From positions 1 through 64,000 of the forward strand of contig JAFTUC010000010.1 of the NCBI GenBank assembly GCA_017466445.1: DNA of 64,000 bases, read 5' to 3'. Positions 37,743 to 46,428 of the stretch are shown here, one piece after another (position 1 is the stretch's first letter; every line of letters starts with the position of its first letter). The notes beneath the pieces were generated by a model, which was not told the origin of the DNA, ran no database searches, and saw nothing but the letters and a program-made list of their open reading frames with translations. The position numbers and the translations under genes are program-made. This DNA is from Clostridia bacterium. GTDB lineage: Bacteria; Bacillota; Clostridia; Oscillospirales; CAG-272.

Positions 37743-39719
37743 TTACATAATAGCATAATTTTCATCCGTCATCGCGCCACGCGCGTAAAGTATCCATTTT
37801 GCACGGTCAAGAGGATTCGGTCCCCGCCTCTCGGCAGTTTTTCCGAGCTCGAGCGGACATTCTCTGTATCCGTCGAACGAGGAGAAGAAAAGTCCCTTTC
37901 CGTGCGTCAGAGTGGCAAGACGCACAGGATAATCGAGAGAGGTTGCGACCGGAAGGGATGCCTCTATAGTGAAGCTGTCGCCGTTTATTACTGGGGTATC
38001 GAATTCTCCGCGCATAGAGGTTATATCTCCTATCACCTTACCGAGAAGATCGGCGCCGGCGCTTATTCTTACCCTTATGAAGGGCTCGAGAAGAGCGGTC
38101 CCGATAGCCGTAAGACCGTTCATTATCGCCATAGGGGTGGCAACAAAGAAATCGAGAGGATGCGTATGTATGGTATGATGCTCGGCGTATTCAAGGGTGG
38201 CCTTAAAATCGGTGACCTCCCATCCGAGCGGTCCCTGCGCAAGGTTTGCGAAAAATGATCTCTTTATATGCTCCTGATACTTATAAAAGCAGGTGTTGTT
38301 CGGCACCTTTCCGGGATCGTATACAACACCGGAGCCGATCGGAAGCCTTTCGAACTTAAGCTTAAGTATAGCCCAGCACGGCTTAGGCATCGTATAATGA
38401 GCGTGACCGATTCCACTTCCCTTAGGCGTCTCCTTGTATATTACTGACGGCTCGGAAAAGCTTGCGGAAAGTCCGTATCGGGACATTAGTAGTGAGGCGA
38501 TTATCTCCATTTGCATATGTCCGGTTATTGATATAACTATTTCACGCTCGGATTTTTCCCATTTGCAGTCAAGAAGAGGATCCTCGTCCGAAAGCTCCTT
38601 AAGAGCGGTGAGAAGAGGCATAAGCTCTGCCTCGGTCTTAGGCGCGACCTTTACCGAAAGAAATGGATTTGCGAGTCTGTATGAGTTTGAGAGCGACGAT
38701 TCGCCTATAACGTCCATGACGCGCAGGGACGAAAGTCCGCACAGAGCGGCAATGTCGCCTGCGGATACCTTTCCCACGTCAAAATATTTTTGACCGTTGA
38801 ATTTTCTTATCTGCGTTATCTTTTCGGGATTTCCTCTGCCGACATCTACGGTATCTCTTGCCGAAAATTCTCCGCCGTACATTCTTACGTGCGCTATCTT
38901 TCCCATAGTCTTATCGTGCTCTATCTTAAAGACGGTAGCACCAAGCTCGGGCAGAAGCCTTTTATCCGCGCTCGGAAGAAGAGTTACTACTGCGTCGAGA
39001 AGAGCCTCAACGCCTATATTCTTCTGAGCGCAGCCGCAGAAGATCGGAATAATATTTCTGTTTTCGACCGCTTTTTGAAGAGATGATAACAAAAGTCCTC
39101 TATCGAGCGTCTCTTCCATGAGGAATGCCTGCGCCACGGTATCGTCGTAATCGGCAAGCGTTTCGAAAGTTTTTTCTCCGAGCATATCAATGCCTTTTAT
39201 CTCAAAATCTCCGAGTCCCTCGTTAGTTACGTCTGTAAGCGGCAAAAGCGAGCAGCCCTCACATCCGAGAATTTTCGGAAATTCCTCACAGATCTCGTAG
39301 AACCTGCTTCCCGCTCTGTCGACCTTGTTTATAAATATAACAGTCGGTATTTTAAGCTTTACAAGCGCTCTCCAAAGACTCTCGGTATATGACTGAACAC
39401 CCTCGACGGCGGACAGAAGAAGCACCGCTCCGTCAAGAACGCCGAGTATACGCTCGACCTCGCCTGCAAAATCGATATGACCGGGTGTATCTATGAGATT
39501 TATTTGGGTATCCTTCCAAAAAAACGTAGTCTGAGCGGATCTTACCGAGATCCCTCGCTCACGTTCGATAGGAAGAAAATCGGTGTGCGTGTCTCCGTCA
39601 TCGACGCTTCCCGCCTTGCGAAGCGCACCCGAAAGGTAAAGTATCTGTTCACTGAGCGTGGTCTTTCCCGCGTCAACGTGAGCAAGTATTCCTATATTAC
39701 GTATTTTATCTGGAGTCAT
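37743..39719 (-). CDS. TetM-like translational GTPase
   Basis: 658 residues from the ATG at 39719, 8 bases after GGAG; earlier in-frame ATGs overlap that site. EF-G-type domain order with G1 AHVDAGKT (13-20), DTPGH and NKVD. It is closest to the ribosomal protection family (TetM/O/W), which removes tetracycline from the ribosome. However, the domain IV loop reads HTIHTHPLDFF, where TetM has a YSPVSTPADFR-like loop, so resistance cannot be claimed. Many clostridia carry such a chromosomal homologue with no known drug role. Transcribed from its own promoter, divergent from dpaA. Confidence 0.85.
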   Translation of the reverse strand: MTPDKIRNIGILAHVDAGKTTLSEQILYLSGALRKAGSVDDGDTHTDFLPIERERGISVRSAQTTFFWKDTQINLIDTPGHIDFAGEVERILGVLDGAVLLLSAVEGVQSYTESLWRALVKLKIPTVIFINKVDRAGSRFYEICEEFPKILGCEGCSLLPLTDVTNEGLGDFEIKGIDMLGEKTFETLADYDDTVAQAFLMEETLDRGLLLSSLQKAVENRNIIPIFCGCAQKNIGVEALLDAVVTLLPSADKRLLPELGATVFKIEHDKTMGKIAHVRMYGGEFSARDTVDVGRGNPEKITQIRKFNGQKYFDVGKVSAGDIAALCGLSSLRVMDVIGESSLSNSYRLANPFLSVKVAPKTEAELMPLLTALKELSDEDPLLDCKWEKSEREIVISITGHMQMEIIASLLMSRYGLSASFSEPSVIYKETPKGSGIGHAHYTMPKPCWAILKLKFERLPIGSGVVYDPGKVPNNTCFYKYQEHIKRSFFANLAQGPLGWEVTDFKATLEYAEHHTIHTHPLDFFVATPMAIMNGLTAIGTALLEPFIRVRISAGADLLGKVIGDITSMRGEFDTPVINGDSFTIEASLPVATSLDYPVRLATLTHGKGLFFSSFDGYRECPLELGKTAERRGPNPLDRAKWILYARGAMTDENYAIM

Positions 39720-39753
39720 ATACATTTCTCCATTCATAAAGATAGTTTTTATT

Positions 39754-39782
39754 ATTATAAACTATTTTACCCAAATAGTCAA
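39754..39782 (-). promoter_or_regulatory. Promoter of the TetM-like gene
   Basis: TTGACT (39782-39777), 17 bases, TATAAT (39759-39754) on the minus strand. No leader-peptide attenuator like that of tetM is visible in the short 5' region. Confidence 0.8.
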
Positions 39783-39793
39783 GTCATATTATG

Positions 39794-39820
39794 ACCTATA
39801 TTTTTTTCGGACATATTATG
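39794..39820 (+). promoter_or_regulatory. Possible sigma-K-type promoter of dpaAB
   Basis: GACC at 39793-39796 and CATATTATG at 39812-39820 are separated by about 16 bases, resembling the sporulation sigma-K pattern AC-N16/17-CATAnnnTA, though the last base differs. B. subtilis spoVF is sigma-K dependent. The -10-like CATATTATG also occurs at 39785-39793. Confidence 0.45.
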
Positions 39821-39885
39821 TAGAGTAGGTATCTGCCTACGGATAAACATCCGACGAAGTAAAAAAGAAAGGCGGTAAATTACCC

Positions 39886-40761
39886 TTGAAAAAAATAAAA
39901 AAGATAGCGGTGCTTGGCGGTGACATGCGGCAGATCCACATTGCAAGGTATTACAAAGAAAAAGGATATGAGGTCATCACGGCAGCAAACTCTCTTTCGG
40001 ATGACGAGTACCCATTTAACAAGGAATCATTATCATATCTTTTATCGGAGCTTGATATGATGATCCTACCTTTACCGATGACGCGCGACGGCATAACTCT
40101 GAATGCCCCGCATAGCAAGGATATTATCTCACTTGATGATATCTTCAGCGTCACGTACGGCGTAGCGGTAATTGCTTTACCCGAAACGAATGATGACATC
40201 AAAAAAATGATATCCGACGATACTTTTCTTATCGAATATGCCAAAAGCGAGGAATTTATCCTGAAAAACGCTCTTGCAAGTGCCGAAGGAGCCCTTGCTG
40301 TTTCGATATGTGAGAGCGATAAAACTATTTTCGGATCGGTATATGCTATATGCGGCTACGGAAGGATAGGAAGGATTCTTACGCATATGCTCGTAGCTCT
40401 CGGTGCCGATGTTAAGGTATTCGCACGAAAGAGCCGAGACCGTACACTTGCCATTCTTGACGGTGCAAACGGATTTGATATATCGGAGATATCCGATAAT
40501 ATCTACGATGTGGACGTTATAATAAACACTGTACCTGCGGTGATAATGGGAGAAAAGGAGCTTTCCCATCGCAAAAAGGAGCTTATTATAATAGAGCTCG
40601 CATCCTTGCCGGGAGGCGTTTGTGAGAATGTTTGCGAGTCACTTGGAGTACGGCTTATAAGCGCACACTCTCTTCCGGGAAGATTTTCTGCGTATTCATC
40701 GGCTCATTATATAATTGAGTGCATTTGCGATATCTTAAAGGAAAACGAGGTGATCTTATGA
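39886..40761 (+). CDS. dpaA: Dipicolinate synthase subunit A
   Basis: 291 residues starting at a TTG codon, with AAAGGCGG 10 bases upstream. The reading IAVLGGDMRQIHIARYYKEKG matches the usual DpaA N-terminus, and the first in-frame ATG (DMRQ) would delete it. A second Rossmann motif (CGYGRIGRILTHML) lies at about 159-172. With DpaB it makes dipicolinic acid from the lysine pathway intermediate in the mother cell, for the spore core. Its stop overlaps the dpaB start (ATGA). This is strong evidence that the organism forms spores. Confidence 0.92.
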   Translation: MKKIKKIAVLGGDMRQIHIARYYKEKGYEVITAANSLSDDEYPFNKESLSYLLSELDMMILPLPMTRDGITLNAPHSKDIISLDDIFSVTYGVAVIALPETNDDIKKMISDDTFLIEYAKSEEFILKNALASAEGALAVSICESDKTIFGSVYAICGYGRIGRILTHMLVALGADVKVFARKSRDRTLAILDGANGFDISEISDNIYDVDVIINTVPAVIMGEKELSHRKKELIIIELASLPGGVCENVCESLGVRLISAHSLPGRFSAYSSAHYIIECICDILKENEVIL

Positions 40762-41315
40762 TAGGCTGGTGCTTCTGCGGTTCCTTCTGTACTTTGTCAA
40801 AATGCATCGACGAGCTCGGGCTTTTATCTGAAAAAGAAGAGATACTTCCCATAATCAGCGATTCGGTAAGCAGTATATCGAGCAGATTCGGAACGCCCGA
40901 TGAATTTATATCCCGCATATCTGCTATAACAAAAAAAGATCCTCTTAAAACGATCGGGAGCTGTGAGGTGATAGGTCCGAAAAATTTCCTCTCCGCACTT
41001 ATAGTTGCTCCATGCACGGGAAACACACTTGCCAAGATCGCAAACGGAGTAACAGACACAGCCGTAACAATGGCTGTAAAGGCCCATTTGCGAAATAGCA
41101 AGCCTCTTGTGATCGCGCTTGCATCAAACGATGCGATGTCGGCAAATTTTAAAAATCTTGCATCTCTTGCCGAGCGTAAGAACGTGTATTTCGTTCCGCT
41201 TGCGCAGGATGATCCGAGAGGGAAGCCGACATCTCTCGTTGCTGATTTCACTAAAATAAGAGAAACGCTCGATATGGCGATGCAGGGCGTACAGATACGC
41301 CCGTTATTTTTATAA
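40758..41315 (+). CDS. dpaB: Dipicolinate synthase subunit B
   Basis: 185 residues from the ATG at 40758 that overlaps the dpaA stop; GAGGTGA precedes it. A flavoprotein-like fold is indicated by GWCFCGSFCTL at the N-terminus, APCTGNTLAKIANG, and SNDAMSANFKNLASL with VPLAQDDPRGKPTSLVADF near the end, all characteristic of DpaB. Works with DpaA as one enzyme. Confidence 0.93.
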   Translation: MIGWCFCGSFCTLSKCIDELGLLSEKEEILPIISDSVSSISSRFGTPDEFISRISAITKKDPLKTIGSCEVIGPKNFLSALIVAPCTGNTLAKIANGVTDTAVTMAVKAHLRNSKPLVIALASNDAMSANFKNLASLAERKNVYFVPLAQDDPRGKPTSLVADFTKIRETLDMAMQGVQIRPLFL

Positions 41316-41323
41316 TTATTACT

Positions 41324-41358
41324 CGGCAGCGGTACAAAGCGTACTGCTGCCGTTTTTT
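41324..41358 (+). terminator. Terminator of dpaAB
   Basis: CGGCAGCGGTAC / GTACTGCTGCCG (one G-T pair) with loop AAAGC, followed by TTTTTT. Confidence 0.92.
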
Positions 41359-41467
41359 GATAAATCCGATAATTACCGATAATTTAAAGCCTTTACAAGA
41401 ATTTCAAGGCATAATATCACGCTATTATGAGAAAATCTTAGTTGAGACCATCTAAAAGGAGGCAATT

Positions 41468-42259
41468 ATGAAAAAGAGCTTATTAAAAGCGATAAGCGCG
41501 TTTTTTGCGTTTATTTTTATGATAAATATTTTTTGTCTTCCGCTTCGTGTTTATGCGGGACGCTCTTACAACTGGTACTGCAAAAACAACGACACGCACA
41601 GTGTTCCGAAACTTGATCCCGATTTTGATTTTATCGGGAAATACGGCGGATATTACGCAAATCTAAACGTAAAAAAGGGAGACAAGGTAATATATCTCAC
41701 CTTTGACGCGGGATATGAAAACGGAAACGTGGCAAAGATACTCGATACACTTAAGGAGCATAACGCTCACGGATCCTTCTTCATACTTGAAAATCTGATA
41801 AGAAGAAATCCCGATCTTGTAATGAGAATGAAAAACGAGGGGCATCTCGTCTGCAATCACACGGCAAAGCACCCTGATATGACAAAAATAGCAAGCATCG
41901 ATCTTTTTGAAAAGCAGCTCACACGTCTCGAGGATGCCTACTTTGAGCTGACCGGAGACAGTATGGCAAAGGTATACCGTCCGCCCGAGGGTCGTTTTTC
42001 AGAGGAAAATCTGAGATTTGCGCACGAGCTCGGATATAAAACTATATTCTGGTCGTTTGCGTACGCAGATTGGGACAACCAAAAGCAGCCCGAATGCTCA
42101 AGATCGCTTGAAAAGCTGATCTCACACGTTCACAACGGCGAGATCCTTTTGCTCCACCCAACGTCCGAAACAAATACCAAAATACTCGGAGAGTTTCTTA
42201 CAAGACTTGAGAGCGAGGGATACAGATTCGGAGATCTGAGTGAATTATGGGCAAGATAG
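41468..42259 (+). CDS. pdaA: PdaA-type polysaccharide deacetylase
   Basis: 263 residues; signal peptide about 1-30. The NodB-type deacetylase domain begins near 73 with LTFDAGYENG (Asp80). PdaA proteins typically read TFD-x-GYENG, lacking the second Asp of TFDDG. NHTAKHPDM and YRPPEGRF supply the metal His and the other conserved motifs, and LLLHP the late His. PdaA deacetylates N-acetylmuramic acid as a step to the muramic delta-lactam of spore cortex. AAAGGAGG lies before the ATG. It overlaps the next deacetylase gene by 13 bases. Placement just after dpaAB supports a spore role. Confidence 0.85.
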   Translation: MKKSLLKAISAFFAFIFMINIFCLPLRVYAGRSYNWYCKNNDTHSVPKLDPDFDFIGKYGGYYANLNVKKGDKVIYLTFDAGYENGNVAKILDTLKEHNAHGSFFILENLIRRNPDLVMRMKNEGHLVCNHTAKHPDMTKIASIDLFEKQLTRLEDAYFELTGDSMAKVYRPPEGRFSEENLRFAHELGYKTIFWSFAYADWDNQKQPECSRSLEKLISHVHNGEILLLHPTSETNTKILGEFLTRLESEGYRFGDLSELWAR

Positions 42260-42927
42260 GACGTATTTTAAGGTGTGCGGCATCCGTTCTGACGCTCCTC
42301 TCTATCAGTGTTTCCTCATTTCCGATATTTGCAAAAGCAAAGATCGAGAGCGACACCAAAAGAATGATCGCCCTCACCTTTGACGACGGACCTCACGGAA
42401 AATACACCGATGAAATACTTGATATTCTCGGTGAATACGGGATAAAAGCAACATTCTTCGTAGTTGGCGTATGTGCCGAAAAATATCCGCAGATAATCGC
42501 CCGCGAGATCGCAGAGGGACACGAAATAGGAAATCACACCTATTCGCACATTCATATAAACGGAGCGAGCGACAGTGTGATCGCCGGAGAAATAGACAAG
42601 ACAGAGCAGCTGATTTTTGAGAGCAGCGGATATTCGACTACTCTCTTCAGACCGCCCGAGGGAGTATGCAACGACACTGTGCGCTCGGTGGCAAAAAATA
42701 TGAACTATTCTCTTGTTTTATGGACGGTAGACACAAGAGACTGGATACCGAGCTCTAAGGAAAGCATAATAAACACGGTAATGAGTGAGGTAGACGGCGG
42801 TGAGATAATACTGATGCACGATTACGTTGCAAAAAACAGTAATACTCCGGACGCGCTACGCGTCATCATACCGAAACTGCTTGATATGGGATACACCTTT
42901 GTCACAGTATCCGAGCTGATAAAATAA
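42247..42927 (+). CDS. Secreted polysaccharide deacetylase (NodB family)
   Basis: 226 residues; signal peptide about 1-31. All canonical motifs are present: TFDDGPHG, NHTYSHIHI, FRPPEGV, DTRDW and LMHDY, so it should be an active metal-dependent deacetylase of peptidoglycan or another amino-sugar polymer. Its start lies within the end of pdaA in another frame, indicating coupled translation. It resembles PdaB/YlxY-type sporulation deacetylases in size, but I cannot assign the exact orthologue. Confidence 0.85.
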   Translation: MGKIGRILRCAASVLTLLSISVSSFPIFAKAKIESDTKRMIALTFDDGPHGKYTDEILDILGEYGIKATFFVVGVCAEKYPQIIAREIAEGHEIGNHTYSHIHINGASDSVIAGEIDKTEQLIFESSGYSTTLFRPPEGVCNDTVRSVAKNMNYSLVLWTVDTRDWIPSSKESIINTVMSEVDGGEIILMHDYVAKNSNTPDALRVIIPKLLDMGYTFVTVSELIK

Positions 42928-42975
42928 AACACCCGAATCCATTAATGAGGGCATGTATTTTGAAAAATTATCAAA

Positions 42976-43008
42976 CCGCCGAGAGTAACCGTTTGGTGCT
43001 CTCGGCGG
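42976..43008. terminator. Shared-family hairpin terminator, copy 1
   Basis: CCGCCGAGAG-taaccgtttggtg-CTCTCGGCGG, followed by TGTTTG, between the convergent deacetylase and XRE genes. The same hairpin with nearly the same loop recurs at 44447-44480 and 46233-46266. Confidence 0.85.
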
Positions 43009-43045
43009 TGTTTGTTATATGGACTTGCTAATTATCGTGCAAATA

Positions 43046-44206
43046 TTAAGCATCATAAAGAACTTTCTCGATTTCCTTAACTGCATTTTTATATTGTTCC
43101 GACTTTGTAAAATCGTTATCCTCACTTGAATACAAACCGCTAAAGCTAAATGCCCAATGAGGTGTTTTTTCAGCAAAGAACTTGTAATCCGCCAATACTT
43201 CCTCATCCTTTGTCTTTCCTTTTACCCATGCAAACATTTCACACGCTGTTTTTGCCGCTTTGTCAAGTGCTGTATATGCAGCATCGTAATCGCTATTCAA
43301 CAAATGCATTTTGCACATCATAGTGTATGCCGTGATCAGATAGCAATAGGGCATCTTTTCATAAGAATTAACGTCAAGAGTTGTTACATCCAAATACAAA
43401 GATACTGCCGTTTTGGCAATACTTTCGGCGTGCTCCAATACCAAAATGGATTTGTCTTTCCCATACATACCGGAAATTGCGCTTTCATACAATGCCCTCA
43501 AATAATCCAAGCATTTTTCTTTATCTGCAATCAATTTCACTTGGTTCGCTTTGTCAATTGCTTTTTGAGCATACAATACCTTGCTTTGTGCCGTGCATTT
43601 GATTCCGCAGGTTCCCGGAAGCATTTCAACGAAGTGCAGAGCTTTGTCAAAGTTATCGTCCAAGAGCAAAAGCTCGATCATCAACTGATTGGCATTTATC
43701 TGAAGCTCTATAACCAAGGTGTTGTTACAAATCGAAGAAAGCATTAATTTGCACCGAGTGTAGATTGATTCATAGGTATCTGCTTCAATATGGAATTTTC
43801 CTCTTACCTTGCCTACCAAAAGATAATCGTATAAAGCCAACGCGCACTTGTATTTTACCTCGTAATCGGTAGGATACTTGCGTAGATACTCCTTATAAAG
43901 ATTGGCGACCAACAAATCGGCATTGTTTTCTTTGGTGTTGACAGAATAATTTGCCCAAACGGTATTTACGTTGCGGATGAGTGTTTCGTGATCGGCTTTC
44001 TCATCAAATCCGACTCCGAGCAAATAATCGGTTGAAACACAAAGGATACTTGCAAGCGGAACGATTTGAGAGATATCCGGCATTGTGTTATTGCATTCCC
44101 AATTGGAGATAGATTGAACCGAAACACCAATGTGTTCTGCAAGCATCGCTTGCGACAAGCCTGCATCCGTGCGCAGCTTTTTAATTTTCTGACCAAAATT
44201 CAACAT
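43046..44206 (-). CDS. XRE-family regulator with helical TPR-like C-terminus
   Basis: 386 residues from the ATG at 44206, which is 6 bases after GAAGGA; the ATG at 44224 lies upstream of that site. Residues about 5-60 form a HTH_XRE domain (LRTDAGLSQAMLAEHIGVSVQSISNWE...). The remaining 320 residues are helix-rich with TPR-like pairs (ALALYDYLL, AYTALDKAAKTA) and no enzymatic motif. Such Rgg/PlcR-like layouts often sense peptides or measure a signal through the repeats, but no peptide gene is seen next to it. It is transcribed towards copy 1 of the repeated terminator. Confidence 0.8.
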   Translation of the reverse strand: MLNFGQKIKKLRTDAGLSQAMLAEHIGVSVQSISNWECNNTMPDISQIVPLASILCVSTDYLLGVGFDEKADHETLIRNVNTVWANYSVNTKENNADLLVANLYKEYLRKYPTDYEVKYKCALALYDYLLVGKVRGKFHIEADTYESIYTRCKLMLSSICNNTLVIELQINANQLMIELLLLDDNFDKALHFVEMLPGTCGIKCTAQSKVLYAQKAIDKANQVKLIADKEKCLDYLRALYESAISGMYGKDKSILVLEHAESIAKTAVSLYLDVTTLDVNSYEKMPYCYLITAYTMMCKMHLLNSDYDAAYTALDKAAKTACEMFAWVKGKTKDEEVLADYKFFAEKTPHWAFSFSGLYSSEDNDFTKSEQYKNAVKEIEKVLYDA

Positions 44207-44444
44207 ATTCATTCCTTCTTTCATGTTTTGATTGAAAGATCGTAGCTACTCTTTCTGGTGACATTATAGCAGTAAATATTCAAAAATAAAATATAGCAAA
44301 TCGTTAAGCCAATTACAAACGCGTTTATACACCGCATTAGTTGTATTCATTATACCATGTTTTTGTAAAAAACTGAAGATGGAAATAAAATTTTGGACTT
44401 TTAATACGGGTTATCAAAAGGAACGCCGCATTCGCTTAATAACA

Positions 44445-44482
44445 CACCGCCGAGAGTAACCGTTGGGGCACTCTCGGCGGTG
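44445..44482. terminator. Shared-family hairpin, copy 2
   Basis: CACCGCCGAGAG / CTCTCGGCGGTG around loop taaccgttggggca, then TTGTTATAG. It lies in a divergent intergenic region where no gene ends, so it is a terminator shape without an obvious gene to terminate. Confidence 0.7.
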
Positions 44483-44488
44483 TTGTTA

Positions 44489-44517
44489 TAGACTAATTCA
44501 TAATTTTATGATATAAT
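44489..44517 (+). promoter_or_regulatory. Promoter of the sigma-factor-like gene
   Basis: TAGACT (44489-44494), 17 bases, TATAAT (44512-44517). The -35 is only a 4/6 match; the -10 is perfect. Confidence 0.6.
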
Positions 44518-44582
44518 ATTTCCAATAATCTTGTCAGCAATTCGAGAAATGCCACACTATATGAGTGAAAGGAGGCGAGGAA

Positions 44583-46226
44583 ATGCAAGAAACGAACGAA
44601 ATGCGTGATCGGCTTATCAATGAATTTACCGAAAACTATATGGAAAAGTTGTTTTATTTCTGCCTAAAGAAGACAGGAAACACTGTTGAAGCTAAAGATC
44701 TGACGCAAGATATAGCACTTCAGATCATCACAGCTTTGAATAAAGGCACGATACCAACGAGCTTTTCGGCGTGGGTATGGCGGATCGCGCGAAACCGATA
44801 CTGCGTATGGGCGAATGAAAAGCATAATCGAAACAAGTCGGTAACCGGTTCCGATATCGGCGATTATGAAATTGAGGATGAAAGCGAAAATATCCTTGAT
44901 GAAATGATACATACAGAGCAGATGGCTATGCTTCGGCGGGAGCTGGCGTTCATCAAAAGTGATTATCGCAACATCGTCGTTGCCTACTACATAGAGAACA
45001 AGAGCGTTCGTGATATTGCATCGTCACTTTCTATTTCGATTAGCGCGGTTCAGCAAAGGCTTCACCGTGCAAGAATCATATTGAAGGAAGGTATGAATAT
45101 GGCAAGAGAATTTGGTGTAAGAAGCTATAAGCCGGAGGAGATTGATTTCAGCTGTAGCTGTGATTCCTTTGGAGAATTTGGCCAACCGTGGACAATTCTC
45201 AACCACAAAATCTACAAAAACATTTTCCTTGAAGCCTATGGTAATCCCTCCACCGCAGAGGAGTTGTCCCTCGAACTCGGGGTGGCACTTCCTTATATGG
45301 AGGACGAGTTAAGGTATCTGGTAGAGCAGACAATGCTTGTTCGTAATGGAAACAAATATGAGACTGCTTTTCCCATCCTGAGTAGTCAGGCGCAGGAAAA
45401 AACATGGGCTTACAATGACCGCATGATACCGCAGCTTACGGGGTTGTTTACCAAGCTTATCGATAATTTTATTCAGATCTGTGAAGCTCATGGCATCAGC
45501 TGCTTTGGAAAGTATCATACATACGAGGATGCCAAGTGGACGCTCTTGATGCGTGCATTTGATATGCTCGCGTTCACTGCTTCTCCCGAGGGTTATTACC
45601 AAAAAGGCTACACCAAGCGTCCCAACGGAGGATGTTGGGACATCGTGGGCTATCAAAAAGCGGACATTCCCGATATTCCTTGGGTAGGCCTTCACGGTTG
45701 CCCAAAGGAGCGAATGGATCAGCCCGCTGTGTATTTCCAACAATTCAAATACAAGCATGAGGATATTTGGATGAAGACCCCCGAGTATCTGACTCACGAC
45801 GAGGCATTGACCCTAAAAGCGGTTGTCGAAGGAAAGTGGGAAGCATGTGAGGCATATTGGATGGATCGTCTGCTTTCATACGGCTATATCAAAAAGACCG
45901 AGACGGGATACGAACCTACCATCGTCGTGTTTGAACAGGGTGCAAAGGAAAGATATCTTGAATCGTTCACCGATGAAGAAAAGAAGTTGCTGATGGATAC
46001 AGCAACGGAAATCAAGAAAATGCTCCGAGAAGCTAAGGACTTCTCCTGTAAGATCATTGTGGAGGATCTTCCCGATAGCATTGCAAGCAATGAAAACTTA
46101 AGGTTCATTGCTTTTCAGGAGAACGGAGCCGATCGGCGCTATGTGCTTGAGCAGGCTTTGAAGGATGGTTGGCTCGTTTACGACGATAAGACCTCCCCTG
46201 TCATTGGTGCGTATATGTATCTGTAA
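44583..46226 (+). CDS. ECF-type sigma factor with long C-terminal extension
   Basis: 547 residues from the ATG at 44583 (GGAGG 7 bases upstream). Region 2 (about 10-85) includes KKTGNTVEAKDLTQDIALQI and FSAWVWRIARNRY. Region 4 (about 115-170) includes VVAYYIENKSVRDIASSLSISISAVQQRLHRAR. The other about 375 residues have no enzymatic motif I recognise. A winged-helix-like piece is visible at about 225-265 (STAEELSLELGVALPYMEDELRYLV), and a second candidate at about 425-450. ECF sigma factors usually have about 180 residues, so the extension is probably a sensor or autoinhibitory part. No anti-sigma gene lies adjacent. Confidence 0.8.
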   Translation: MQETNEMRDRLINEFTENYMEKLFYFCLKKTGNTVEAKDLTQDIALQIITALNKGTIPTSFSAWVWRIARNRYCVWANEKHNRNKSVTGSDIGDYEIEDESENILDEMIHTEQMAMLRRELAFIKSDYRNIVVAYYIENKSVRDIASSLSISISAVQQRLHRARIILKEGMNMAREFGVRSYKPEEIDFSCSCDSFGEFGQPWTILNHKIYKNIFLEAYGNPSTAEELSLELGVALPYMEDELRYLVEQTMLVRNGNKYETAFPILSSQAQEKTWAYNDRMIPQLTGLFTKLIDNFIQICEAHGISCFGKYHTYEDAKWTLLMRAFDMLAFTASPEGYYQKGYTKRPNGGCWDIVGYQKADIPDIPWVGLHGCPKERMDQPAVYFQQFKYKHEDIWMKTPEYLTHDEALTLKAVVEGKWEACEAYWMDRLLSYGYIKKTETGYEPTIVVFEQGAKERYLESFTDEEKKLLMDTATEIKKMLREAKDFSCKIIVEDLPDSIASNENLRFIAFQENGADRRYVLEQALKDGWLVYDDKTSPVIGAYMYL

Positions 46227-46232
46227 ATAACG

Positions 46233-46266
46233 CCGCCGAGAGTAACCGTTTGGTCACTCTCGGCGG
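46233..46266 (+). terminator. Shared-family hairpin terminator, copy 3
   Basis: CCGCCGAGAG-taaccgtttggtca-CTCTCGGCGG, followed by TCTTTTA, just after the sigma-factor gene stop. Confidence 0.85.
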
Positions 46267-46353
46267 TCTTTTATACATTTCGGGATTTCAACTACTATTT
46301 TGCTGTTTCTCCAATAAATCTCCGTTTCGGAGAAATAATAAAACGTTGCTCTG

Positions 46354-46382
46354 TTGACTCTACCGTTAGTTTCATGTATAAT
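46354..46382 (+). promoter_or_regulatory. Promoter of the XRE-winged helix pair
   Basis: TTGACT (46354-46359), 17 bases, TATAAT (46377-46382). Just upstream, CTCCG-ttt-CGGAG (about 46319-46331) and a flanking TTTCTCC...GGAGAAA pair form a small palindrome that might be an operator. Confidence 0.75.
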
Positions 46383-46428
46383 ATAGTCACAAGCTCCGGA
46401 ACTTGAATTTTTTCGAGAGGTGAAAAAC

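Larger units (their letters stand above)
44207..44582. promoter_or_regulatory. Divergent control region between XRE and sigma factor genes
   Basis: 376 bases without a gene, AT-rich. An extended -10 (TGCTATAAT, minus strand, 44271-44263) lies 57 bases before the XRE start, without a good -35. Hairpin copy 2 lies at 44445-44482, and a plus-strand promoter follows it. The stretch 44290-44400 shows nothing recognisable. Confidence 0.55.

Noticed and set aside
37743-39719. Tetracycline resistance gene
   Set aside because: Family membership is only at the TetM-like level, and the key domain IV loop is different. Resistance is not supported from sequence.
41387-41416. Sigma-G promoter for pdaA
   Set aside because: CATAATA at 41410 fits a sigma-G -10, but the position 18 bases upstream (AAGCC) does not resemble the -35 element.
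42976-46266. Three hairpins as part of a CRISPR array or as IS ends
   Set aside because: They are over 1.4 kb apart with whole genes between them. No transposase, cas gene or regular spacer pattern is present.
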